Origin: Tenebrio molitor
Lineage: Eukaryota > Arthropoda > Insecta > Coleoptera > Tenebrionidae
Assembly (NCBI RefSeq): GCF_963966145.1
Contig: NC_091048.1
Location: 23,560,001 to 23,624,000, forward strand
DNA length: 64,000 bases
Reading direction: 5' to 3'
Shown piece after piece: positions 1-11,204 of this stretch. The notes below the pieces were generated by a model that worked only from the letters and a program-made list of their open reading frames with translations, searched no databases and was not told the DNA's origin. The position numbers and the translations under genes were made by a program. Position 1 is the first letter of the stretch, and every line of letters starts with the position of its first letter.

Positions 1-2
1 CC

Positions 3-226
3 AGCGGTGATGAATTAAGTTGTAGCTATAGCCCGTCCAAAAGCAGAGGTATCCTCAAGCGGTTATCATCGAATAGGCATTTTGTAGGTCGTAGCGTTTC
101 AGAGTCGAGTTTAGATGATATAGTGTGTTCTTCGCTGGATTCGACGATACCTGAAGATGGGGAAATGTCGACGAGTCTGAAGAAGACGGTGCGCTTCAAC
201 GACGTCATCATGAGGCAGCTGTACAG
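3..226 (+). CDS. C-terminal exon (next to last) of a charged protein with a PP1-docking RVxF motif; 5' partial
   Basis: Reading frame open from the left edge; the gene begins outside the window. The 74 complete codons contain SPSKSRGILKR near the start, a serine-rich stretch SVSESSLDD, then KKTVRFNDVIMRQLYR at the end. KTVRF fits the RVxF motif ([KR]-x-[VI]-x-[FW]) that binds the catalytic subunit of protein phosphatase 1, and GILK followed by VRF is a common layout in PP1 regulators. The exon ends in TAC AG with donor GT at 227-228; a frame read through it stops after six more codons. Joining to 276 restores a long open frame, which fixes the splice. The intron is 49 bp, a usual small insect intron. 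I cannot name the family; the PP1 role is inferred from the motif only. Confidence 0.75.
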
Positions 227-275
227 GTACGATCAGGGTTTGAAGTAGCTTCCCGATTACATCGTTCGGTTCTAG

Positions 276-507
276 GTCTAATTCGAGCATCCTGGGCCAG
301 AAGAAGAAGAACCAGAGGAAGTCCAGGAACAAGAAGCGCGCACAAGAAAGACGGCACAGCGAGAGCGAAGCGTCAGAAGTCGAAGATAAAAAGGAGGATG
401 ACGCGCGAGGAGATAACGAGAACAATGAGGCTGGTGATGATGACAAGGAACAAGAAAAGAGTGATTATATTAACAGTGATATTTTCGATATGGATATGAC
501 TTTTTAA
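276..507 (+). CDS. Last coding exon of the same protein: basic patch, then acidic tail
   Basis: Acceptor TAG at 273-275 after a pyrimidine-rich run (tcgttcggttctag). The first base completes the split arginine codon, giving RSNSSILGQKKKNQRKSRNK. This basic stretch, with many K and R, could act as a nuclear localisation signal (inference). It is followed by an acidic, low-complexity tail rich in E, D, N and K that ends with DIFDMDMTF and the stop TAA at 505-507. Together the two exons give about 151 residues of the C-terminus. The switch from strongly basic to strongly acidic with no globular segment suggests a disordered tail. The order RVxF motif, SNSSILGQ, basic patch looks like a conserved block, but I cannot confirm its family without a search. 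Confidence 0.75.
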
Positions 508-865
508 AAGTTTCTTTTCCTAGTTTTGATGTAACAGGAGTTGGTAGGGTCTTCAACGATAGAGTTGCACGTAACATTTTTATTTTGAAATCATGATAGT
601 CGTACTAAAACAATAGTTTTTAATGGAGTGAAGAGTGGTTAGATGCGGTCGATTTCGACCGATCTGGGTTGTTAACAGTACAATTCTCCAGTTCTACATG
701 TTGCATGTGATATTTTCAGCTGTTTTTGCTTTTCATTTTTATCAATGATCCCGAGCATACGTCATCCAGTGATTTATAGTTATTTGTACTTTTTCATATT
801 CTATTAGGAATGTACTACACATAATCATGATTTATTATGAATAAAATTCATTACAAATTCGTCGT
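508..865 (+). other. Probable 3' UTR and polyadenylation region of the first gene
   Basis: AT-rich sequence after the TAA stop. A canonical AATAAA lies at 840-845, so the transcript probably ends about 15-30 bases later. No other long open frame on this strand has coding character. The end point is an estimate. Confidence 0.45.
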
Positions 866-1062
866 TATCCTTTGTGCAATCTCCACAAGTTTTTTTGGAA
901 ATCGCAAGTCGTGCAGATGTAATTTTTTGAAGTCGTTTATAATCTTGACGTTTGATTATTTCTTGTTGCTTTTGAATATTAAAGAAATAGTAAGTTGCAT
1001 AATTCGCTCTCTGCATGAACACGTCCAAAGAATTTTTTTCTTTGAATTTTATTTTAAAAATG

Positions 1063-1554
1063 TATTAGGCATTCACGATCTCTTTGGGACCGAGTTGGCT
1101 ATGACCATCTAGTGATTTTGTTGGCAGTACCTCGGTGAAAACTAAGTTCCCTAAAGGAAATTGACACTTTTTGTGTTAGGTTAGGTTGTTTTTATATTTA
1201 TTAATATTTTTTGAATAGGTACATTGTTGCCGGATCTCTTAAATCTGGTCTGTCCTTTTTAAACTGGAAGTAGCATCGTTTAATGGAAATTTTTTGTCGC
1301 AACAAAGTTATTTTGGCAATTTTGACTATTCCTTTGACGGAAATTAACATTAGGTATTTTTACAAACTTAATAAATCATTTACTTTCTCACGAATATTAA
1401 AATAATAAAGCTGGCAATGCGGTGGCAACAAAATTTCGAACAGACACTGACAGAAAAAAAAGTTGCATCCGTTGCATCACTGAATCAGTTAGTCCAACAT
1501 GAAAAGAAAAAATCATAGCCAACTCGGTCCCAAAAACATCGTGAATGCCTTATA
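1063..1554. mobile_element. MITE-like element, about 490 bp
   Basis: Imperfect inverted repeats of about 37 bp. The left arm (about 1065-1106) reads AGGCATTCACGAT, then GGGACCGAGTTGGCTATGA. The right arm (1514-1552) is its reverse complement with a few mismatches. TA dinucleotides sit at both ends, as expected for Tc1/mariner-type target duplication. The interior has no recognisable transposase, so this is a non-autonomous element. Confidence 0.7.
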
Positions 1555-1718
1555 TGTGGGTAAATACCATGACGAAATGTATTAACTTGGGTGTTACAAA
1601 GACACAGAGTTTTTTGCGCAAGGCGATGTATTTTGTTTTTCAAAACACAAATGTGAGCAGACGAGTATTGCGAACTTTTCGAATTTGAGTGAATATGAAT
1701 GAATGAATAAATCAGTCG

Positions 1719-2063
1719 TGCGATCCATTGAATTTGTCATTCGAGTTGGCGCTGGAACTGTCAACGCATGTCTAATTTTGAACTATCGCGGCAAACGTCA
1801 CATTTAATGACAATTGTAAAACAGAAAATGGCGAATTAAGGATTCGAGGGATTAAGAAAAAATTACAATGGTAATGTTTATTTTATTAAACAATGTTACA
1901 ACAGATGCTGAAAGTGTTAACAATTTTGTTCTAAGCACAAACGGGCCCTTCGTTTGACTCCACTGATAGCATTTTGTAACATTAATTTATACACAAATAC
2001 CTAAATATATCGATTAAAAAAGACCAGTTCCAGTGCCAACTTTAATAATTCAATGGATCGCTG
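1719..2063. mobile_element. MITE-like element, about 345 bp
   Basis: Inverted repeats of about 42 bp: left 1719-1762 (GCGATCCATTGAATT, later GAGTTGGCGCTGGAACTG) and right 2022-2063 (CCAGTTCCAGTGCCAACTT, then AATTCAATGGATCGC). The interior is non-coding. The target duplication is not clear. Confidence 0.65.
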
Positions 2064-4140
2064 GATATAAGTTTTTATTAATTCGAAAATTATACATTCC
2101 TGATGATTGTTTGAATTATCTCGCATGGGATGTGTCTATTGCGGACATGTAATTTATTTATTGACGATTTTAGAAGCAAACTGAAACTAGATCGCATCAT
2201 AAATAAAAACCGCAATCGGTATTTATTTTTACAACTGACTTGATTTTTAGATGTTAATTGTCTGTCGAATAATTCGATTAAACAATCTGACGATTTCATT
2301 GATCAGCTAGTGGAAAGAATTTGAATGGACGTTTGTTTGGATCAGTAGATTCTCTGGAACAGTAAAATTATAAACAATTCAATGCACCTCGGGCTAACGA
2401 TACATTATTCGGATCTTTGTTTCCTATTCAAGGCAAGGATAATTAGTCAAAGGGCACACATGTTTGCTGCCAACAAAGACGTTAAAAGCTTTTGTTCCTT
2501 TCTAATTAAATGTTTAGGGCATGACAAAGACACAATACCACATTCGGAGTGTACACATTTTTTGTCTGTATCTGTAGATATTTTCAAAGCTTCGTGTCAA
2601 CCACAAATTTTATTTTTAATCAAATAAGTAGTTAGAGTTAGTTTGTTGTGATTATTTGTTTGTATGTAGTTCTACGGAACATTTGGCACCGGGCGTCAGC
2701 TCTGAGAATTTATAAAAACATGAAAGTTGAAAAAATTAATACTCGTAAAACTGTTGTTCATAAGTAAGTAAAGGTGTGTAAGTTTTTCTTACATTGAAGG
2801 CTGTGCACAAAAACTCCTGATTCGTTTGCTGCAGTTTCAAAAATGTAACTCAAGTAATGCATTATTACATATTAGCACAAATTACTAAAACGCTGTCCGA
2901 TTATTAATTTCAAAATTAAAAATTTTAAATAAACAAGTCGGGAAAATTTGTATTCATGAGGCGAATTCGTCCTCAGAAAGCTGGTACATAGTACACTTCA
3001 GCTTTGCATTTCAGACATTTTCTGTTGAAAACTTATCTGGGGTTGATCACCCTAACTGAGTGTTTTTAAGAAGGGTTGCAAAGATAAGGTCATTACTGTA
3101 GTTTTATCAATGCTTTATTTTTTGTAAATATCAAAAAAACTACGACAGTAAACGAAAAAAGAAAATGTCATTGACCACCGTATTTTAATTATCTATCAAA
3201 TGAGTGTTTACTTACCGGGAAAAAACGTTCCACTACAAAAAAATCCGAAAAAAATAACTCCATGTATTTAGTATAGGCGCTACGTGAGGGATCGTGGAGC
3301 CTTAAGACTTTCTTACTTTACATTTTATTTATTGATAATAAATAAAATAATATATATGTAATAGGGTAGGTATATCATCTTTGGTTTTATTTTTATAGGA
3401 TCTATTGAAAAATGTTTGCTATGGAGAAAACAATTAAAATTGAAAGTTACAATTTTATTACACATCATCGATTTCCTTTTAATACATCCATAAGTTTGTA
3501 AAAATAAACTAATGGTTAAATCGATGTTTTTTTTAATAATAATTTCTTTTAAATCCTTATAATTCGAGGATGGTTCATTATTTATTGTCAATAATGTTCA
3601 TTGATTAATTTAAAAAAAAGTTAATCAACGGATGGTCTTTTATTGACAATAATATGTGAAATTTGTTTGGTGTTTGTTTTCAAAATTAGGCGTTCAATTA
3701 TTGAATAAAGTTTGCCCATCTATTTTATAATGAATAACATCCACATCCAGTAATATAATACATATTTGTTTTTCAAGAATTCCATTACTGTAGGTATGAG
3801 TGAAGTATTAAATAAATCTGCACCTTCGCATTACTGTTTAAAAACTAATCCAGAAATTGTCCCCCTCAAAACTGTTGCGACACAAGAAAACATTTACTTG
3901 GATCACAATATAAATCGCCATGATAGATGCATTTTGAAACTGGCCTTTAAAACTAATTTAACCATTTTTGTTTCGCAATTAATGTAAATCTGGGAATAGC
4001 GGCTCTAACTGGCACTGAACGTTTCTCTGTGCTCTCTGTCTTTTGTCGTTACATTTCTGTTTAGTGTTGTTCAATACCGAGCAAGCGGACGAAAATCACG
4101 TGATTTTATTTATATAGCTAGGTGAACGAGGTATAAATAT
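2064..4140. other. AT-rich intergenic DNA, no gene seen
   Basis: Only short, AT-rich chance frames. A short segment near 4095-4135 (CACGTGATTTTATT, later GTGAACGAGGTATA) resembles 27431-27470, which hints at another low-copy repeat. No splice-bounded exon or RNA gene could be supported. Confidence 0.5.
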
Positions 4141-5000
4141 ACAGGGTGATTCACAAAGTATACCTAGTTGATAATGAAATCTTGAAGTTTACAACCCCCA
4201 AAGATTCCTTTAAAAATAATTTGAAATTTTTACAGTAAAAGTATAAGACAATGCTCATATTCAAGCCACTGAAAATTGTTTAATTGTTACAGGAATAATT
4301 ATATGAACAAAAACAGACGCAACAAGCTGATTAGCAATATAAACAACAAAAAGCGGTGCAGAGGGAGAGATACAAAAATCACGTTCACTTTCATTAAGCA
4401 AAATACCCAATACATTAACCACAGAGTTGATATCAAAATTAATGAAAATACTTACCTTTTAGGCACGTAGATTGTCAGTAGTTACCTACATCCCGAGTGC
4501 ATGCCAAATACGCGAGTAAAAATATTCAAGGATGGCATGCACGAGGATATATCGAAGACTATTTCAATACCTACCAATCGTATTAATGCATATTAAAGAA
4601 ATCACCTAGCAACGGACGAATATCAGCGAGTATTCATGCACCATGCAAATAGCCCGGTATTTGCACATATAATATACACAGAGTGAATATTTTTGACATT
4701 TTCAAAACATTCGGGATTTTAATTATCAAAATGCAGTTACTGATTTAAGTTACAATTGGTATTTGAACAATGATAGTTATAGTTATTATTGAAAGTACAA
4801 AACACGATTTTTGATTTTTGATCGTAATCATCGAAAAGTTTTTTTTTATTATTTCTATCGTGAAATTCCTACTATGTATCAAAATTGCAGGAAATTTTCT
4901 TCGGGAAATAATCTTCGATATCAGATACATTTGAATATCGCAGCAGTACATGCTGAATGTTACATTTTAAGATTGTTCTTATTGGTAATAATAATGCAGA

Positions 5001-5985
5001 TTACAAAAATTGTTCAAAATGCCGCCCTTGATTATTATCAATGCACACACGAGCACGACGGCGACGTAACCATGATTCACGCATTCTACCAAAAATGTCA
5101 GGCATTTCACGTATTGTTTTGCGGCATTTTCTACGCGAAAACGAAGTTTCTCTACATTGTTCACAGTTTATGCGTACACCAATTGTTTCATGTGGCCCTA
5201 CACAAAAAAGTTGCAAGGATTTAAGTCCGCTCAACGAGGAGGCCATGGCAATGGTCTGTTTCTTCCGATCCATTTGTCGGGATAATTCTTATCTAACCAG
5301 TTCCTCACAATGACTGCAAAATGTGGAGGCGCACCCGCACAGTAAAAACCACATGTCACGTCTTACTCTCAGGGGTAGGTACATCCTTTAAAAGAACTTC
5401 CAGCGTATTTGTCAAAAAGTCCAAATAATCTTGACCTGTTGATCTTTCCCGTAGAGCATGCGGTCCGATCAAGTGATTATTAACGATTCCCACCCAACAG
5501 TTTATCGAAAATTGATTTTGAAATCAATATTCTCGAATTGTATGCTGATTTCCGTCACTCCAATAGTGGATATTGCGACTGTTATGTAAAGGATTTGGCG
5601 TCGAAGTTGGCTTTGGAGAGTCGATTGAGAACGCACCACTCGTGTAAAAGCGTAAGATTTAAACAGCTGATCCGTGATCGCTTACTCGTATAGTGATAGT
5701 GCATTCATAATCGACTCTTCAACGCCAACTTCGACGCCAAATTAAAAAAAAACACCCGTTACTTACATCTTCACGAGTAAAACCAGCTTCGTCAGTTGCC
5801 ATCACGGATTTCATAAATTCATTATCAGTATTGGTTGCTAAAGAGTAACTATTCGCCCCCGGGGAAGATTTTCAGCTTTTAAAAGGCTTCATATGAGTGT
5901 AGGCCTTGTTCATGTAAAATTCTCCATACTATCGACTGTATGATAATTCCTGGAGTTTGATTTGGCATTTTTACCAAGTACCTGT
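5001..5985 (-). pseudogene. Mariner-like DDE transposase relic, frameshifted and interrupted
   Basis: Read on the minus strand, pieces of a transposase appear in order but in changing frames. First comes an HTH-like segment (PNQTPGIIIQSIVWRILHEQ, near 5965-5905), then TDEAGFTRED near 5775 just before the inserted 150 bp element. After it come YWSDGNQHTIRE and FSINCWVGIVNNHLIGPHAL (5580-5470), then LDFLTNTLEVLLKDVPTPES. The end is EMPDIFGRMRESWLRRRRAR with a terminal GRHFEQFL at 5001-5025. DEAGFTR, W(S/A)D..., a hydrophobic WxGIV and a C-terminal MP...RV-type end with HFEQ are hallmarks of the DDE transposases common in ants and beetles, often annotated with DUF4817. Several frameshifts and stops make it non-functional. 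In the family this protein cuts and rejoins DNA at the inverted repeats. Confidence 0.75.
5592..5742. mobile_element. 150 bp MITE inserted in the transposase relic
   Basis: Inverted arms of about 44 bp: left 5593-5636 (TTTGGCGTCGAAGTTGGC, later GAGTCGATTGAGAACGCAC), right 5698-5742 (GTGCATTCATAATCGACTC, later CCAACTTCGACGCCAAA). It interrupts the transposase between the DEAGFTR and YWSD segments, so it arrived later. A partial relative is at 57628-57720. Confidence 0.8.
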
Positions 5986-6164
5986 GCCATATAAATACGA
6001 ATGCAAACTCTTAATTTATTACATGTAAAAAGCTAGTGAAGCTGCCTGAAAAAGTGGAAGCAAAAAACCTTTTTTGACGAGTGCTCATGATTATGTTTAT
6101 TTCCCATTCAGTGAAGTTTCTATTGCAGCAGTTTGATTGAATTCTTAAAATTAAAATAACTATA

Positions 6165-7394
6165 CGCTGTGCCAAAATCAAAAAACCATTGTGGTGCAAA
6201 TGACTTATCTGTCACTGTGATAAGTAAAGTCCAATTTTTACCCTTTTGAGGTGACGTCACGATTTCCTTCCTCGCTTTCTCTTTATTGAAACGACAGAAA
6301 CAGAAAAAAACAAAAAAAAAGGCACGTTTATTTATTGATGGTTACTTTGAGGTTATTTTATGCTCCTCTGTCAATTTGACAATTTTTAATTTCTTTCAAC
6401 AAATTTGACACATTTATAGTTATTTATGATCAATTCAAATTTGTTTCTGATCCTAGCTCAAACATACGTAATAGTCTAAGATCCCACTGCATGATTTCTA
6501 CGTTCATCTGTTTTTTAATCAAAATACCATTATTATAGATAATTATGAATAGAGAAATATGTTTCTGCAGGGTTGCCTATCAAAATATGGCCGCAAGTGT
6601 TTTTTAATTAAAATTAAATTAATTAATATTTTCCAAACAGTTTCGTTCACTTGTTTTTTACATAAATTATAATTCATTTCAAAGAGAGATGTGTAAAGAA
6701 CTTGAAAAGTTTGAGTTGCCATTTCTCAGTTGGCCGCAACCCCTTGGCAACCGGGTGTAAATATGTACCTCTTTGTTTAATTTATAACTTCATAACGTAT
6801 CCTCATAAATTATATATCAAATTAAAGCTAATTTTTTTCTCTACACGATGGAATACGGTTGCTTATGGAAAAGTGGCCGCAAATAGGGGTAACTGTTAAA
6901 GATAGATAAGAGCGAAAGAGAGTTAGCGCACCACACCGTGCATCAGATAAGGATGCATTGTGCGTGGTTAAAATAAAAATGACGCTATCTAATTGAGCAA
7001 AAATGACGTGAAGTTGGCAACTGAGAAATGGCAACCAACACTTTTCAAGTTCTTTACACATCTCTCTTTGAAACGAATTATAATTGATCTTAAAAACAAG
7101 TGAACGAAACTGTTTGGAAAAAAATAATTAATTTAATTTTAATTAAAAAATACTTGCGGCCATATTTTGATAGGCAACCCTGCAGAAACATATTTCTCTA
7201 CTCATAATTATCTATAAAAATTGTATTTTGATTAACAAACAGATGAACGTAGAAATAATGCAGTGGGATCTCGTACTATAAAGTTACTAGATAATAACGT
7301 CATCGCAAAAGGGTAAAAATTGGACTATAATAGAAAATGTCACGAAAAATGTGTGTTATTTGCACCACAATGGTTTTTTGATTTTGGCACAGCG
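6165..7394. mobile_element. Element with about 90 bp inverted repeats, itself carrying a foldback element
   Basis: Left arm 6165-6257: CGCTGTGCCAAAATCAAAAA, then CCATTGTGGTGCAAAT and, after a diverged stretch, GTCCAATTTTTACCCTTTTG. The right arm 7297-7394 holds the same blocks in reverse complement. Between the arms is the complete foldback element 6474-7276. Without it the host element is about 430 bp. No coding content. Confidence 0.75.
6474..7276. mobile_element. Foldback/MITE element, copy A (803 bp, arms about 260 bp)
   Basis: TA flanks at 6472-6473 and 7277-7278. The termini are GTCTAAGATCCCACTGCATG on the left and, on the opposite strand, GTACGAGATCCCACTGCATT on the right. The long arms are 6474-6732 and 7016-7276. 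They contain GGGTTGCCTATCAAAATATG and GAGAGATGTGTAAAGAACTT. The centre (6733-7015) is unique and non-coding. An inverted copy is at 14248-14979. Confidence 0.85.
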
Positions 7395-7503
7395 TTTAAG
7401 TGAATTTTCCATTTATTTTTTTGTAACGTAATCTGTGCATGCGGACACATCGCCGGTCGTAATTTCTACTACATACTCGTATACTTCGTGCATCAGCCTG
7501 TGT

Positions 7504-8051
7504 ATAACAGCTAACAACAAGAAAATAATGAATCACCCTCGTACACTACCGATAAAAAGAGCAACAAGGAAATATAATTTGTAAAGAGAAATAATTATTC
7601 TATTTTTTGCAAATGGTAATGAAAGTAGTACTTTTCTTCATTATTTTATTCCTTGGAGATTATTGTCAAAGAATACCTACTTTTTTTATTTTGCATAAAT
7701 CCTTTTAGGTCCAATTTTTCAACTTACCACAATATGCAAAAATGTCATGTCCAACACGTTATGAAAATCTCTTTTTTTTCACTCATTTGCTTGATTGATC
7801 AAACTGTAAATTCATGAAGAAAAGTATGACTTTCATCACTACTTGTACAAATAAATATTTGTGAATTGAATGTTCGAGCAAGAGTAGCACCTCCGAAAAC
7901 GTTATGACCTGAAAAGTGTGATAATGCAATTTACGATGTGTGCTGAATGTACTGAAATTAAATTATATAATGCCATGACGTGCATAAAATTGGTTTGCGT
8001 TATGAGTAAATAAAATGTTTAATGATGTATAAAGGTGAATTTTTAAATTTA
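7504..8051. other. Intergenic, no gene seen
   Basis: AT-rich sequence with no supported exon, RNA gene or repeat boundary. Confidence 0.5.
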
Positions 8052-8341
8052 TTTCCCTCCACCACCCGGCGGCACGGCAATTTTGCCGGGGTACATACAC
8101 TATTACGGATATTACTATCAAGTAATAGTGCCGTGCTAATCAACATAATTACCGGCGTCTCGCATCCACATTTTGACTTTGTTGTGTTTTTATATTATGT
8201 TTTGTGTCAATGTTAAGGAACTTCCTCACGATATGACATGAGTATAATAATATACCTTTTTGAATTTCAACTACCAATGTATTCCCTAAATCCAGAATTT
8301 TTTAATTTTTAAAAAGAGATTGCGGTACTATTCCCGTTGCT
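8052..8341 (+). repeat. Interspersed repeat, about 290 bp, copy 1
   Basis: Nearly the same sequence occurs in reverse complement at 34857-35134. Shared landmarks are CCCGGCGGCACGGCAATTTT next to TGCCGGGGTACATACACTAT, TTACTATCAAGTAATAGTGC, AATTACCGGCGTCTCGC and, at the far end, GATTGCGGTACTATTCCCGT. It contains short hairpins (GGCAATTTTGCC; ATTACTATCAAGTAAT). No coding capacity. Class unknown. Confidence 0.8.
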
Positions 8342-8665
8342 GAAATTATAAGTGGTAATATCGATTTTTTTTCTAAACACCAAAGATTTCTCATAGCAAC
8401 GGAGAGCTCTTGTGTTATATGTCTAGGTATGTTATATTATGTGAATTTGGAACAACTATATCTAAAACAGAACAGATTTAGTTCTTAATTTATCTTAATT
8501 AAGAAGCGTCATATTAAAAATATCTCAAACATTGTAAGATCAGAATCATTATATTATTCGTCAAAGACAACCTAATATTAGGAAACAAAGATCTAGGCTC
8601 AAAGTATCTGCCACTCAAATGTGGCAAATTTTTTTCGTAAATAATTTTAGTAATTTATCTTACGC

Positions 8666-8749
8666 GTTGCCCCACTTTTGACTTCCTTGTTTCATTATAG
8701 GCTCACTAAGGTACCTACCTTTCAACAAGGAAGTCAAAATTGGGGCAAG
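8666..8749. repeat. Foldback hairpin
   Basis: Inverted arms of about 25 bp: 8666-8691 (TTGCCCCACTTTTGACTTCC) and 8723-8749 (GGAAGTCAAAATTGGGGCAA), with a 31 bp loop. Weak pairing continues outwards (TAATTTATCTTAC and GTATATAAATTA). Probably a tiny non-autonomous transposon. Confidence 0.65.
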
Positions 8750-8762
8750 ATGTATATAAATT

Positions 8763-11090
8763 ACAAAAAATAAAAGAACGAATTCTCCGAAGCAACTATT
8801 AAAAATCAGTCGAGAACAGACATGTGAACGTGATCAGCGCAATTTACCAGACTTCAGGAAATGTTTTATGTCGGGTTCTTGTGTTGTAACAAATTTTAAT
8901 TTCCTTGAAATTATCCAGTATTAGTTTCGCGACTGGATGAACAATTTCTTTGGCTGTTTTCTTGATTAATTTTAATTTTTCCGGTTCCAATTATAAATTC
9001 ATTCATTCATATAAATAAAAAGGAAACAGTTTTCCTTTTTATTTGTGGCAATAAATTCATTTCATGATGAAGGATATGTTGATAAAAAAAAAACTCTAAT
9101 AGATTCAATTATCGGAAAAAAAATAACTTTGGCAATTTACACTTTAGCGAAATAGTTGCCGGTGCTTTAGAAATACATCGCCACAGATAACGTCAACCCC
9201 ACACGAACAATATTTTACGTTTGAACCAGTTATTGGTCCACAAAGCTCGACAATCGCAAGAAAAGCACAACCCAGCAAGTCTGTGGTTGCGGCCAGATAA
9301 ACCCCGTAGTTATAAAACCACGTTCGTAGAACTTGCGGAATGGATTTTATTCCCACTTGAAACAGTTTAATCTGGGACAAGAAGACAATTAAAATTAAAC
9401 CAACACTGAAACAGATTACTGGCAGATGAGCTTTAATTTAACTTTGGTGCGATTTCGACGATAAGAAACATGCTTTATGATCACTTTAATCAACACAAAA
9501 ATTAGTTCCTTAGACGCATATTCTTCGTCTTCTCTTCTCTCCGTAACTAATCGAACTTGTCCTTCTGGGGTTGTTCCCATCTCGACTGGATTATGCGCTA
9601 AGCCGCCTCCCCATCTATCAACCTCAGCTCAATCAAGACCATCTATAAATCTCGTCACGCGATTATTCCCCAGTTTGAAACAGTTTTGGAGACATTTTTC
9701 CCAGTCTCACCCCTGAATTGCAATTCATTATGTCGCAGCAGTTCGCTTTAAAGCTTTACGGCCGTGTTATTATGAGCTTTATTAGGTGTATTTCCATTCG
9801 TAATTAAATTTTCCGGTTTCGCAACGTTAGCTTTATTGGCTATTTTTCGCGTCCGTCTAATTTCACAGTTTTATTTGGGACTAGAGTGCGATTTGCGGAC
9901 CAACTCTAAACAGAATCAGATGATTATAAATGCATGTTCCTTGCATTTACGATTTCCGCTCGATTGGATACACTACCTAATTTTTGCTTATTTATACACT
10001 TGTAAGTTGACGCTGTTTATCGGTTTTATTAGTTATTTTAGTGGTCGTTCCGTTTATTTTTAACAGTTCCCAACTTGAACTTATTGTATTAACGCACTTA
10101 CGTTATCAATCGCAATTAATAAACCGAAAATAGAGTTTAATCGGAGGAGTATTCTTCTATTCCAAACTGACAACAATGCACTAGACATTGACGCTATTTA
10201 TAACCTCAAACTTAGAAAAACATAATGTAATTCAACAGGCAGCTTTACTACCAAATTAAATGGAAAATTCCCATGGCCTCCCCTTATGCCAAAACAACGT
10301 GAATGCATTTTATGTTTGAATTAAATTATTTTATTGAATTTACGGCTACAGTGAACGCAATACTTGGTAATGGCTGCAAAGCTATGAAAATTGAATAAAG
10401 CCAGATAATAATTTCATTAATGAATCAAGAACATTAGCACAATAAACATACAATAAAGTTGCGTTGGCTTTGACCGTAAAAGAGAGGGATTGAAAATGCT
10501 TAAATAAATATAAAAATAAAAAATCCAAATCCAAAGGAAAACAAAAATGTTCAAAAAAGGAACGATATACCTAAATCGAAGACCAACAAACTTAATCGAT
10601 GTCATGTCGGGTGATCTTGCTGGCATGTTAATTCCCTACACTCTATCGTCAATACTTTAGAGAAATATTTGATGTTGGAGGAGTACCTACAATAAAGGGG
10701 TGTGTGATCTTGTTATTGAATTTCCATCCAAACTTTCCTCATTTTCAATAATTTCCGTAGGTGAACTGTTGTAATAATACATATTCCTAGTTAGACAAAT
10801 GTGGAAGCACAAAGGGTTTACGATGCCATTGCTCAGGATATTCGCCCACATGTTTAATTTCTGTGGGTGTTATCCTTTTCATAATAGGTGGATTTTATGT
10901 ATTTTGGCAACATTTTGCTTATTACGCCATGAATGAGACTTTATTGCTAAGGTAAATGTTGCTCAAAAGGTGGGATTCGCGAAGAAGGAACAAGCACATT
11001 GAACGAAGAACAACGCACCAAACATTTTTCGAACGTAACTATTTTCTACTTCTTATCGTTCCATATTAAAATTAATTAATTGATTAAACA
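8763..11090. other. Intergenic, no gene seen
   Basis: The open frames here have no recognisable domain and no good splice or start context. A short hairpin, AAATAAAAAGGAAAC facing TTTCCTTTTTATTT, lies near 9014-9051. Confidence 0.45.
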
Positions 11091-11204
11091 TTCACTTTGC
11101 TCACTAGTGAGAAAATATTATTTTTTCACTAGTGATTCAATTGCCATCTTTGCTCACTATTTTCAGTGAACAAAAACCACTAAAATTCAATGATAATGGA
11201 AAAA

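Larger units (their letters stand above)
4141..7503 (-). mobile_element. Tc1/mariner-like DNA transposon, decayed, with nested insertions
   Basis: The left end reads ACAGGGTGATTCACAAAGTA. The right end (about 7458-7502), read on the minus strand, gives ACAGGCTGATGCACGAAGTA, and similarity continues inwards (GTATAC, then TAGT and GAAAT). TA-rich sequence flanks both ends. The element spans about 3.36 kb and carries a broken minus-strand transposase at about 5001-5985. Three other elements sit inside: 5592-5742, 6165-7394 and, within that one, 6474-7276. Without them the original would be about 2.0 kb. The pairing of ends is my reading from similarity and not a computed alignment. Confidence 0.6.

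Noticed and set aside
4811..5313. + strand frames of 137 and 90 codons
   Set aside because: Antisense to the mariner-like transposase relic, which explains the sequence better.
9144..9380. 78-codon minus-strand frame resembling a membrane or secreted protein
   Set aside because: Cysteines and hydrophobic runs are suggestive, but no family, start context or splice partner could be found.
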